Shown here piece by piece: positions 1-6,910 of a stretch of 7,887 nucleotides of DNA. The stretch's first letter is position 1; each line of letters begins with the position of its first letter. This DNA comes from DATGKD01 sp035294855. GTDB lineage: Bacteria; Actinomycetota; Acidimicrobiia; Acidimicrobiales; UBA8190. The stretch covers positions 1-7,887 of the forward strand of contig DATGKD010000055.1 in assembly GCA_035294855.1 (NCBI GenBank), written 5' to 3'. The notes below the pieces were generated by a model that saw only the letters and a program-made list of their open reading frames with translations, did no database searches and was not told the DNA's origin. Position numbers and translations under genes: made by a program.

Positions 1-28
1 CGGGGTGAGTGGAGCGTTACGGTGGGAC

Positions 29-92
29 ACGAAGACCTCCGGGTTGGCGTGCTGGATTCGACACCTGCACACCTACTTCCGGAGGTCTTCGT
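29..92. repeat. Long inverted repeat / hairpin in the gene-free left end
   Basis: Positions 29-42 (ACGAAGACCTCCGG) and 79-92 are exact reverse complements: 14 bp perfect arms around a 36-nt spacer. The spacer can pair further (GTGC 49-52 with GCAC 67-70, GG 46-47 with CC 72-73), so the whole 64 nt can fold into one long imperfect hairpin. On the plus strand the stem runs into TTTT (92-95), so it could terminate transcripts entering from the left. On the minus strand no T-run follows, so it is a poor intrinsic terminator for the operon ending at 138. Other readings are the end of a mobile element or a bidirectional transcription barrier. The rest of 1-137 holds nothing else I can support. Confidence 0.6.
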
Positions 93-137
93 TTTGGTGG
101 ATCCTCACGGCGTCAACAACGTCCGTGGGAAGTACAG

Positions 138-2357
138 CTAGCCCGAAGCCGTATGCGTCGGCGTCGAACCGTCGGGCATGAGGAGGTCGAAGCCGTCGGG
201 GATGTTGAGCAACCCAGGCGCGGTCCCTGGTGTGTCGTTCACCCCGTACTGCCAGACCAGCGCCTGCGTGGCGGGGTCGATCGCCACCATGCGGTGGCGG
301 TAGTCGTCGTTCGACATGAAGACGCCGCTCGGGAGGAGCTCGGTTAGCGACGGCTGATTCAGCTCGCCCGGGCCTGACGACGGCGCGTACCGGTAGAGGA
401 CCTGCCCCGCCCGGTTGAACTCCAAGATGGCTCCGGGGTGCGAATAGTCGGACACCAGGTAGAGATCGGGCCCGAGCTGTTGCGGATCGGACGGGTACCC
501 GACGGGCAAGTGCACGCTCCATACCAGCTGTCCTGTCGGGGAGTATTCGCTGACGAACTGCCCGTGGATCTCGGAGATGAGCACGTTGCCGTCGGCCAGG
601 GGCGTGTCGCCGTTTGGCGAACCGAGCGCACCCGGGGGCGCGTGCTGGCAGACCCCGTTCGTGCCGATCTGGTGAGCAACCGACTTGTCGGGGTTGATGA
701 AGAGCACCCGGCAATTGTCGGCGTCGGCCACGGTCAGCTGGCCGTTCTTCAGCAGATAGGCGTCGTCAGGCGTGTGCAAGAAACCTGGACCGGTCCCTGA
801 CATCTTGGGATGGCCGTATTGCCACAGCAGCTTGCCCGAGGGGAAGGCGATGACGACGATCGTCTCGTTGTCCTCCTGATTCGACACGATCTCGGTGCCG
901 TGATGAGTGAAGAAGGCGTCGTCGGGGAAGTAGAAGCCTCCCGGTGGCGCCGCGGCGTAGGCCGACGGGTAGCTCCAGACGATCTGGTTGGTGTCGTCGA
1001 GCAAGAGAAGTCGATTGTTGCCGCGGTCGGCGATGAGCAACCTGGCTCCGAAGAACGGTGAGCCCGCTCCGACAGCACCCGCCGTGCCGAACTGCGCGTT
1101 GGGGGTGAGCACCTCCACGGAAGCGACCGGCGTCCCGGCCGACTCCCCTCCGAAGAGCCAGGCGCGTTGCCCGACAACCTGAACGCCGGCGTACGCGATG
1201 GGCACGGGCAACGCTCCGGCGTGCAGGACCCGCCGCGTCGCCGGGTCAAATGCCCAGATGTCGCTCACCGCCGAGGACGAAGAACCTCCTGACTGGTCCG
1301 CGCCGGAACTGCCGCCGGGTGCCGGCGAGGTGCTCGAGGGCGTGGGCGGCGCTTGACCGCCCGCCACGTACACGCGCCCACCGACCACCACCGCCGCCGC
1401 CCCCATCACCGGTCGGGGGAGCCGTCCGATCTGCGCGGCCGTTCCGCCGGACGGGTCGACCATCTGCACGGCGTCCACGGGCTGGCCCTGTGGCCCGCCG
1501 ATCGACTCGCCCCCGAAGACGTAGATCTTGCCGCCCACCGACGCCACGGCGGGATACCGCACAGGGACGGGCAACGTCGCCACGTCAGAGAAGTGCCGCC
1601 CGTCCTTGGTGGCGAGCACCTGGGGAGCGGCTTTGGTCCCGTCATAGCCCCCGACGATGTAGGTCGTCGCTCCGATCGTCACCGCCGAGGCGTCCGACCG
1701 CGGCTGAGGGAGCCGTCCGACTCTTTGCCCGGTCTGGACCCCGGTCCCCGATGCCGGGAACTGCTGCACGTCGGGCACCGTCGTCGGGCTTCCGCCCCCC
1801 ATGAGCACGTCCGCGCCTCCGATGACCGACCCCGCTGCGTCGTGGAGCCCTGCGGCGAGGGTGCCGATGTCGTTCACCTGGCCGTTGGCGGTGTCGAGTG
1901 TGAAAACCCGGTCGAGGGAGGCGTTCGACGCCGACAGCCCGCCGAGCACGGTGACGCTGGTTCCTCGTCCCGGGAGTACCACCTCTCGCGACAGTGGCGC
2001 ACCCAGGGCCCATGGCAACAGGCCCGCTTCGACGGCCGGGATCGGCGATGAAGTTCCGGGGCGGGCCGCGCGCCCCGCGACACGCGACTTCCCTGAGCCG
2101 CCGCTCGTCACCACCAGCAGCACGACGATCGCCAGCACCACGAGGGCGACGACCACGACCTGGCGCCGCCTGATCACTGCCGGGCTGGGGCGCCCAGGTG
2201 GACGTCCGGCGAGGTTCGCCGACGTGGTCAGCGCGGTGCGTCGGTTGCGAGCCGGCGGACGACCCGCGGATGGCGGGCCCGAAGCCGGGCGGTCCGAACG
2301 ACGGGGGTCGGAGGCTCGGCGCGGGGAGCGACTTCGCGGACGGTCAGGGGTCGTCAT
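138..2357 (-). CDS. Single-pass membrane protein with two beta-propellers (Kelch plus PQQ/NHL-like)
   Basis: The predicted protein has 739 residues. Residues 1-66 are a basic, Arg/Pro/Ser-rich, probably disordered cytoplasmic tail. Residues 67-84 are a strongly hydrophobic anchor, which should place the rest outside the membrane. Residues about 136-408 form a Kelch-type propeller with Gly-Gly blade motifs at 139-140, 187-188, 236-237, 282-283, 333-334 and 403-404, several as Tyr/Trp-x-x-Gly-Gly. A Ser/Gly/Pro-rich insert (335-363) interrupts it. Residues about 438-739 form a second propeller of about six blades: 'IADRGNNRLLLLD' (441-453) is NHL-like, and VWSY, LWQY, VWSV, LYRY and VWQY strands recall PQQ-type repeats. 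No catalytic residues are recognisable; propellers usually bind proteins, polymers or ligands. The ATG at 2357 was chosen because it lies 26 nt after the upstream permease stop and opens the basic tail. The frame stays open far upstream, but that stretch lies inside the permease gene. No clear Shine-Dalgarno is seen, so translation probably depends on coupling. It is the last gene of the operon. Domain class is fairly sure; function unknown. Confidence 0.85.
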   Translation of the reverse strand: MTTPDRPRSRSPRRASDPRRSDRPASGPPSAGRPPARNRRTALTTSANLAGRPPGRPSPAVIRRRQVVVVALVVLAIVVLLVVTSGGSGKSRVAGRAARPGTSSPIPAVEAGLLPWALGAPLSREVVLPGRGTSVTVLGGLSASNASLDRVFTLDTANGQVNDIGTLAAGLHDAAGSVIGGADVLMGGGSPTTVPDVQQFPASGTGVQTGQRVGRLPQPRSDASAVTIGATTYIVGGYDGTKAAPQVLATKDGRHFSDVATLPVPVRYPAVASVGGKIYVFGGESIGGPQGQPVDAVQMVDPSGGTAAQIGRLPRPVMGAAAVVVGGRVYVAGGQAPPTPSSTSPAPGGSSGADQSGGSSSSAVSDIWAFDPATRRVLHAGALPVPIAYAGVQVVGQRAWLFGGESAGTPVASVEVLTPNAQFGTAGAVGAGSPFFGARLLIADRGNNRLLLLDDTNQIVWSYPSAYAAAPPGGFYFPDDAFFTHHGTEIVSNQEDNETIVVIAFPSGKLLWQYGHPKMSGTGPGFLHTPDDAYLLKNGQLTVADADNCRVLFINPDKSVAHQIGTNGVCQHAPPGALGSPNGDTPLADGNVLISEIHGQFVSEYSPTGQLVWSVHLPVGYPSDPQQLGPDLYLVSDYSHPGAILEFNRAGQVLYRYAPSSGPGELNQPSLTELLPSGVFMSNDDYRHRMVAIDPATQALVWQYGVNDTPGTAPGLLNIPDGFDLLMPDGSTPTHTASG

Positions 2358-2383
2358 GTCTGAGAGGTGACGCCGGGCGGAGC

Positions 2384-3223
2384 TCAGGCGAGGACGTCCG
2401 CCCGAGTGAACCACAAGAACGCCGCCCCAAGCAGCACGGCCGCATACACGCCCTGCACGACCAGCGCATGACCGACCGCTCCGACCTGGGCGGGCACGGT
2501 AAAGAACCCCGTCCAGGCCGTCGTCCCGGCATCGGTCACGGGGAGCCATCCACTCAGTGCGTGCAGTCCAGGAACGTTGTCGAGGGCACGGGAGAAAAGG
2601 CTCAACCCGACCCCTCCCGCCACGGCGCTGAACGGCCGGATCGTGATCGTGGAGAGAAAGAGCGAAAAGGCGAACGTGCTCGCCAAGGTCGCTGCGACAA
2701 AGGCGACAGTGAGGCCGAGACCTGCGAGCGCCGCCGGCGCAGAGAAAGTCGCGGCTGCGACGTGGAACGGCGTGGTGTGCTGCAGGTCGAGCACCGTCAA
2801 CGGACGGTATCCGTACGCCGCAAGCCCGAGGGCCATCGATGCGACGACGGCGACGACGATCGCCGCCACGCTGAAGATGGCGGCCACCGCGGTCTTGGAC
2901 GCGAGGACCCGCCACCGCGCGACAGGCCGGGCAAGGAGGTAGCGGAGGCTGCCCCACTCAGCTTCGGCCGCCACCGGTTCTCCGGCGAAGATGGCGACGG
3001 CGAGCGGGAAGAAGAACAGCAACAGGGCGTTCACGACGATCAGGGGGGCGGTGAAACCCGTGGTGTTCGTGACCACCGATCCCCAGTCGCCCAGACGCTC
3101 GGGGACGGTGGGGCGGGTGAGCGCGATGACGGAAGCGACCACCAGGGCCAGACCGGCCATGACGGCGAGCGTGACCCATCCCCGCGCCCGTCGCACCTGC
3201 CGCGTCAGTTCGATCGCGATCAC
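2384..3223 (-). CDS. ABC-2 type transporter membrane protein, second paralogue
   Basis: The predicted protein has 279 residues and about six hydrophobic segments (roughly 16-36, 58-80, 112-137, 163-191, 195-210 and 250-271). It is probably the membrane half of the exporter-type ABC complex encoded just upstream. Residues 80-110 carry the ABC-2 permease pattern: AGE, then EAEWGSLRYLLARPVAR, then Lys110. Residues 196-206 read RPFSAVAGGVG. Both motifs match the neighbouring permease, as does the N-terminus (IAIELTRQ against IGVEWTKQ), so the two arose by tandem duplication. The start is GTG at 3223: its GTGA overlaps the TGA stop of the preceding gene, an AGGGA lies 9 nt upstream, and the N-terminus then lines up with the paralogue. 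The reading frame is open upstream of the GTG, but that stretch overlaps the other permease and looks like shadow. The substrate cannot be read from the sequence. Confidence 0.88.
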   Translation of the reverse strand: MIAIELTRQVRRARGWVTLAVMAGLALVVASVIALTRPTVPERLGDWGSVVTNTTGFTAPLIVVNALLLFFFPLAVAIFAGEPVAAEAEWGSLRYLLARPVARWRVLASKTAVAAIFSVAAIVVAVVASMALGLAAYGYRPLTVLDLQHTTPFHVAAATFSAPAALAGLGLTVAFVAATLASTFAFSLFLSTITIRPFSAVAGGVGLSLFSRALDNVPGLHALSGWLPVTDAGTTAWTGFFTVPAQVGAVGHALVVQGVYAAVLLGAAFLWFTRADVLA

Positions 3224-4062
3224 GTGAGGATGTCCCTGCGCAAGAAGGACCACCACGCCGCCGAGAGGAAGACGGCGACGTAGACAATCTGCAGGACGAG
3301 GAAGTGGACCATTCCGTCGGTCTGCACTGGGTTCTGGAAGAAGTGCTGCCACAGGTCGACGTCGTTGTTCGGCATGTACGGGTTGAGGACCGCCACTCCG
3401 GGGAGGTAGTCGGCGTTCAGGACACGCGACACGATGGTCAGCCCCACCCCACCGGCCACGGCGACGAACGGTCGGGTGGTCAGGGTCGACAGCAGGAAGG
3501 CGAAAGCGAACACGCTCGTCATGCCGGCGGCGACATAGGCGGTTCCCACCCCGAGGCGCGCCAACGCCGCACCGGGGCCGAACCTCGTGGCGACGACGTG
3601 GACGACGCTCGACGCGCTGCCGTCGATGGCGGTCAACGGGTGCCAACCAAAGGCAAGAGCTCCCACGGCGACCGACGACAAGGACACGATGACGACCGCT
3701 GTTCCCGCGAGGGCGAGCGCCACCACGAGCTTGGCGAGCAAATAGCGGCTTCTGGAGACCGAGCGCGCCAGCGCGTAGCGGAGGGCGCCCGAACTCGCTT
3801 CACCTGCGACGCACTCGCCCGCGAGGACGGCCACCGCCAGCGGCAAGAAGAACTTCATGGTGCTCGCCAGCGCGATGACCGGTACCGAGAACCCTGAGCG
3901 TGCAGGGACGATGAGGAGCGGGATGTCCCCGACGCGCTCGGTGTGGGAGGGACCAGTTGCTGCCAGTGCGATCGTGAGCACGACCGTGAAGCCGACGAGG
4001 ACCCCTAAGGTGACAAGCGTCCGCGGACGCTTCCACTGCTTCGTCCACTCGACGCCGATCAT
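3220..4062 (-). CDS. ABC-2 type transporter membrane protein, first paralogue
   Basis: The predicted protein is 280 residues with about six membrane segments (roughly 15-36, 60-82, 112-138, 165-192, 196-212 and 252-273). A charged N-terminus (MIGVEWTKQWKRPRT) precedes the first segment, as is usual for ABC-2 permeases. Residues 81-111 hold the family pattern AGECVAGEASSGALRYALAR followed by Lys111, and 197-207 read RPFVAVAGGVG. It probably forms the membrane channel with the adjacent paralogue (a heterodimer) and is driven by the ATPase upstream. The ATG at 4062 overlaps the ATPase stop in an ATGA, and an AAGGTGAG sequence lies about 10 nt upstream, so translation should be coupled. The family is known for drug, peptide or lipid export and immunity transporters; which applies here cannot be said. 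The extracytoplasmic loop near 214-250 (with NPYMPNNDVDLW) differs from the paralogue and may affect specificity. Confidence 0.9.
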   Translation of the reverse strand: MIGVEWTKQWKRPRTLVTLGVLVGFTVVLTIALAATGPSHTERVGDIPLLIVPARSGFSVPVIALASTMKFFLPLAVAVLAGECVAGEASSGALRYALARSVSRSRYLLAKLVVALALAGTAVVIVSLSSVAVGALAFGWHPLTAIDGSASSVVHVVATRFGPGAALARLGVGTAYVAAGMTSVFAFAFLLSTLTTRPFVAVAGGVGLTIVSRVLNADYLPGVAVLNPYMPNNDVDLWQHFFQNPVQTDGMVHFLVLQIVYVAVFLSAAWWSFLRRDILT

Positions 4063-5018
4063 CGATCGGTGCGCTCACCTTCGACGGCGAGGTCTCCGCC
4101 GACGAGCGTCAGATAGGCCTCCTCCAGCGAGCGCCCGCGCCGGAACGACCTCACCTCCACGCCGGCCTCCGCCAACGCCACCAGGAGCTCCACCGGGCGG
4201 AGCGCGTCGCCCTCGACGGCGAGCAGCCGGTGGTCCCCGAACCGCCCCTCTGGGCTCGTGACCGCACGGACCCCGGGCACCTGGGCGAGGACTGCTCGTC
4301 CCGCCTCGGGGACCGCGACGTCCAGGACGACGACGCTCGCCTGCCCGATCACCTCGGGAACGCTTCCGGCGACGACGAGGCTTCCGCGTCGCATGACCGC
4401 CGTATGCGTGCAGAGCCTTTCGACCTCGCCGAGCTGGTGGCTCGAGAGCAGGACGGCGCATCCGCGCGCCGAGGCGTCGTCGATCGCCTGCCTGATCGTG
4501 AGGACGTGGGCGGGATCGAGCCCGGTCGTGGGTTCGTCGAGGATCAGCAAGTCCGGACGGCCGATGAGCGCCTGGGCAAGACCGAGCCGGTACCGCATGC
4601 CGTGCGAGTAGGTGCGGTACCGCCGGTGAACCGCCGGTCCGAGCCCGGCGATGCCCAGCGCGTACTCGAAATCGCCATCGTGCTCGTCGAGGCCCAGGGC
4701 CCGCCACGCCAAGCGCAAGTTGTCCAAACCCGACAAATAGGGCGCGAATCCCGGGCCGTCCACGAGCGCACCGACTCGAGCCAGGACCGGGGCACCCGGC
4801 CGAACAGGCTCGCCGAAGATCTCGACGCGGCCCCCGCTCGGTCGGACGAGGCCGAGTAGGACCTTCAGCGTGATCGACTTTCCCGCTCCGTTCGGGCCCG
4901 CCAGGCCGACGATCTGACCGTGGCCGACGGTGAGATCGAGTGACTCGACCGCCCTGACGCCACCTCGCAGCCGCTTCGTGAGCCCGCGGACGAACACCGG
5001 CGGCGGTTCAAGCCCCAT
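4059..5018 (-). CDS. ABC transporter ATP-binding protein (BcrA/drug-export type)
   Basis: The predicted protein has 319 residues from the chosen ATG. It is the cytoplasmic ATPase that powers the two membrane proteins downstream. Motifs in order: Walker A GPNGAGKS (41-48), a Q-loop region reading VGALVDGPGF (82-91) with Asp where Gln or Glu is usual, a divergent signature YSHGM (137-141), Walker B LLILDEP followed by TTGLDP (157-169), and the switch His in SSHQ (192-195). Residues after about 225 form a C-terminal extension seen in BcrA/CcmA-like exporter ATPases. ATG 5018 was preferred over the in-frame GTG at 5051 because GAGGAGG (5030-5036) and GGAG (5024-5027) lie just upstream of it. It also cuts the overlap with the lipoprotein gene from 44 to 11 nt; the GTG would add 11 residues. 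The stop overlaps the next ATG. The ATPase call is secure; the substrate is unknown. Confidence 0.93.
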   Translation of the reverse strand: MGLEPPPVFVRGLTKRLRGGVRAVESLDLTVGHGQIVGLAGPNGAGKSITLKVLLGLVRPSGGRVEIFGEPVRPGAPVLARVGALVDGPGFAPYLSGLDNLRLAWRALGLDEHDGDFEYALGIAGLGPAVHRRYRTYSHGMRYRLGLAQALIGRPDLLILDEPTTGLDPAHVLTIRQAIDDASARGCAVLLSSHQLGEVERLCTHTAVMRRGSLVVAGSVPEVIGQASVVVLDVAVPEAGRAVLAQVPGVRAVTSPEGRFGDHRLLAVEGDALRPVELLVALAEAGVEVRSFRRGRSLEEAYLTLVGGDLAVEGERTDR

Positions 5019-5973
5019 CGGAGTCTCCGCCTCCTCTGTTTTCGCGTTCACCGCCCGGAGACAGCGACACGATGTCCGCCACCTTTGACGACGGTGGAGG
5101 GTCGACGTGCACCGAGGTACCGAACGAAGACAACGACATCGTCGTCACCCCCACGCCGCTGCCGGGAGGGGAGCCTGCGAGCTCGACCACCTTCGACCCG
5201 TCGACCCACACCCGCACCACGAACGATTTCGCTGATGTCGATGCCCCAGTCGCAAGGGACCCGATCTCGTAGCCGATCGCACGAGCCAAGGCAGGTCCGC
5301 TCGGGCCCGTCGCCGCCGTCTGGGCGCGGGCCAAGTCGACGTCGACAACGAACCCACGCGCCGACGCGGGCGCCCCGGCGACTCGGCCGATCGGGGCCGC
5401 GGAAACTGCTCCCCATGCCACGAGGTCGAGGAGGAAGACGGGATTGGTGCCCTCGGCCTGCACGACGAACTGCGGGAAGTTGGTGCCGAGTGAGGGCGAC
5501 TCCGTGAGGCCAGCCGAGATCCACGACTTGCCGCGGGGCAGGCCGGACGTGCCCGCTCCGGCCGCCGTCGGCGGTTGCCGCACGAAAAGGGAGGCCGGTT
5601 CGAAGATGACGCTCTCCACACCCGACGGCTCGTTCAGGGTTTCGCTCCCTCTGCCGGCGCGGAAATCGAACGAACCGGTTCCGGTGATCGGTTGGGATGC
5701 AACCCCGAAGACGGTCGTCGCGGCGAGCCGCATCGCGACCTGGGCCGTCTGCGACTGCGTCCCAGCCGCAGCCGCCTTGACGGCAGCGAGCGACTGAGCG
5801 CTCGCCGGTGCAACGGTCGCCGCGGTGGCCACCTCGCCCGGCGGAGACGGGGCCGAGCTGCACGACGCCGCCGACACGCCCGTCGCGAGACAGGCTGCGA
5901 TCGTCAACCAGTTCCGACTCCTGGTGCCACCTGGCCAGGTGATGAGGACATCGCGTCGCTGGGCTCGCCTCAC
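5008..5973 (-). CDS. Secreted lipoprotein, LppX/LprG-like
   Basis: The predicted protein has 321 residues. An Arg-rich n-region (1-20) is followed by a hydrophobic stretch (22-37) and a Cys at 38 in the context SAASC-SS. That is a plausible but weak lipobox, because Ala occupies the -3 position where Leu or Val is usual. A low-complexity Ala/Ser/Pro linker runs to about 65. The remainder has the alternating pattern of actinobacterial LppX/LprG-like lipoproteins: a helix followed by strands with GTGSFDF (98-104), GKSWISAG (148-155), VVRVWVDGSKVVEL (252-265) and LSSFGTSVHVDPP (281-293). Family members bind lipids or act as envelope carriers; binding here is not shown. The GTG start at 5973 overlaps the ZIP transporter stop in a GTGA, and the 3' end overlaps the ABC ATPase by 11 nt. 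This position suggests an extracytoplasmic partner of the transporter, either a substrate carrier or a docking protein. The lipoprotein call is good; the family call is moderate. Confidence 0.8.
   Translation of the reverse strand: MRRAQRRDVLITWPGGTRSRNWLTIAACLATGVSAASCSSAPSPPGEVATAATVAPASAQSLAAVKAAAAGTQSQTAQVAMRLAATTVFGVASQPITGTGSFDFRAGRGSETLNEPSGVESVIFEPASLFVRQPPTAAGAGTSGLPRGKSWISAGLTESPSLGTNFPQFVVQAEGTNPVFLLDLVAWGAVSAAPIGRVAGAPASARGFVVDVDLARAQTAATGPSGPALARAIGYEIGSLATGASTSAKSFVVRVWVDGSKVVELAGSPPGSGVGVTTMSLSSFGTSVHVDPPPSSKVADIVSLSPGGERENRGGGDSDGA
5024..5036 (-). promoter_or_regulatory. Ribosome binding site of the ABC ATPase, inside the lipoprotein gene
   Basis: On the minus strand GAGGAGG (5030-5036) lies 11 nt, and a second GGAG (5024-5027) 6 nt, before ATG 5018. 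Both sit within the last codons of the lipoprotein gene. This decides the start of the ATPase and implies coupled translation. Confidence 0.6.
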
Positions 5974-6809
5974 ACCCCACCCGCGGTCACGACCAGGTCG
6001 GTGATGATTCCCAGGAGCAATCCAACCAGGATGCCGTGCAACAACGTTTGGCGATAACCGGAGCGGGCGGCGATGCTCACCAGCTGCACCACGACGTACA
6101 AGATCGAGCCCGCGGCGAGGGCGAGGAACACGACCGAGACGGCGTCACTCGAGAAGCCGCGACCCACCGCCGTGCCGACGATGGTGGGCCCGCCCCCCAA
6201 CAGGCCCATGAGGAGCAGGAAGTTCCAGCTGGGACGGCCTTCGTCTCCCGCCATCGGGGCCACAATGCCGAAACCCTCGGTGGCGTTGTGGAGGGCGAAT
6301 CCGACGACGAGCACGACGGCGAATCCGATCGCACCGCGCGCTGCGGACTGGCCGATGGCCAGTCCCTCGGCGAAGTTGTGCAACCCGATCCCCATGGCGA
6401 TGAAGAGGGCCAGCTCGTGGGAGCGGCTGCGAGCAGGCGCGCGCGCGTCACTCGCGCCCGCGACGACGGCACCCGGCCCCTCCAGCGGGCGCCGCCGCAC
6501 GAGCCACCGGTCCACGCCGACGAGGCCGAGGAGGCCCGCGGCCAGACCGGCGGCAAACAGGACACCCAGGCCCGCGGCCTTGGCGAGCGCCTGATGGTGC
6601 GCACCGGAGGTCGGAGCGATGTCGGCCGATATGGGATCGAGGCCGTGCTGGATGACGTCGTAGAGAATGAAGACGAGCACGCCGATGGCCACGGCGCTCA
6701 AAAAGGCGCGCAGCTGGAGGTGCGGACGCCGCAGGCGCCCCACGGGCATTCCCACGAAGATCGTGCCGCCCGCCACGGCACCGAGCAGGATCGTCTTGAG
6801 GGGCGACAT
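5970..6809 (-). CDS. ZIP family divalent metal transporter
   Basis: The predicted protein has 279 residues and eight hydrophobic segments (about 4-22, 36-55, 77-99, 132-152, 158-183, 196-215, 221-247 and 254-276), the usual ZIP topology. It should move divalent metal (Zn, Fe or Mn) into the cytoplasm. The two signature helices are clear: HNFAEGLAIG (144-153) in segment 4 and HNATEGFGI (174-182) in segment 5. Their His, Asn and Glu residues form the binuclear metal site in characterised ZIPs. The loop before segment 4 (100-131) is Arg/Ala-rich with no His-rich stretch; a His pair occurs at 71-72. The ATG at 6809 has AAAGG 5 nt upstream. It is the first gene of the minus-strand operon, 72 nt downstream of a perfect DtxR/IdeR box, so repression by metal-loaded regulator is likely. 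The stop overlaps the lipoprotein start. The metal carried is uncertain. Confidence 0.92.
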   Translation of the reverse strand: MSPLKTILLGAVAGGTIFVGMPVGRLRRPHLQLRAFLSAVAIGVLVFILYDVIQHGLDPISADIAPTSGAHHQALAKAAGLGVLFAAGLAAGLLGLVGVDRWLVRRRPLEGPGAVVAGASDARAPARSRSHELALFIAMGIGLHNFAEGLAIGQSAARGAIGFAVVLVVGFALHNATEGFGIVAPMAGDEGRPSWNFLLLMGLLGGGPTIVGTAVGRGFSSDAVSVVFLALAAGSILYVVVQLVSIAARSGYRQTLLHGILVGLLLGIITDLVVTAGGV

Positions 6810-6881
6810 GGACGCCTTTCATGAGACGGGCAGCGGCGGATCCCGTGGAACGAGCCGTCGGCCGGACACGTGCAGGTGGAG

Positions 6882-6900
6882 TTAGGTTAGGCTAACCTAA
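6882..6900. promoter_or_regulatory. DtxR/IdeR operator (iron box)
   Basis: TTAGGTTAGGCTAACCTAA is a perfect palindrome of two 9-bp arms around one central base. Read on the minus strand it equals the DtxR/IdeR consensus as I recall it. It sits between a ZIP metal transporter and a DtxR-family regulator that diverge from it, 72 nt from the transporter start and 52 nt from the regulator start. It probably controls both. No second copy was seen in the window. Confidence 0.93.
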
Positions 6901-6910
6901 TGAATATGGT
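6882..6910 (+). promoter_or_regulatory. Possible promoter of the DtxR-family regulator
   Basis: TTAGGT (6882-6887) and TATGGT (6905-6910) are separated by 17 nt and could serve as -35 and -10 for rightward transcription. The first lies inside the iron box, so the regulator could repress its own gene. Both hexamers are only moderate matches. Confidence 0.35.

Noticed and set aside
40..75. Minus-strand stretch reading GTGTCGAATCC that resembles a tRNA T-loop
   Set aside because: No T-stem pairing, no acceptor stem or CCA end, and no D or anticodon arm around it; it is the spacer of the inverted repeat.
2358..2957. In-frame upstream extension of the double-propeller gene by 200 codons
   Set aside because: It lies wholly inside the second ABC permease gene in another frame, has Arg/Pro-rich shadow composition, and would destroy the operon spacing; ATG 2357 fits better.
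2198..3283. Long plus-strand open frame (361 codons)
   Set aside because: It is antisense to well-supported permease genes, is rich in Arg, Asp and Gly as expected of a high-GC shadow frame, and shows no recognisable domain.
3224..3646. Upstream extension of the second permease
   Set aside because: It overlaps the first permease. The GTGA junction at 3220-3223 and the alignment of N-termini between paralogues favour the GTG at 3223.
6036..6824. Plus-strand open frame antisense to the ZIP gene
   Set aside because: Low-complexity shadow composition, no domain, and fully covered by the clear ZIP coding sequence.
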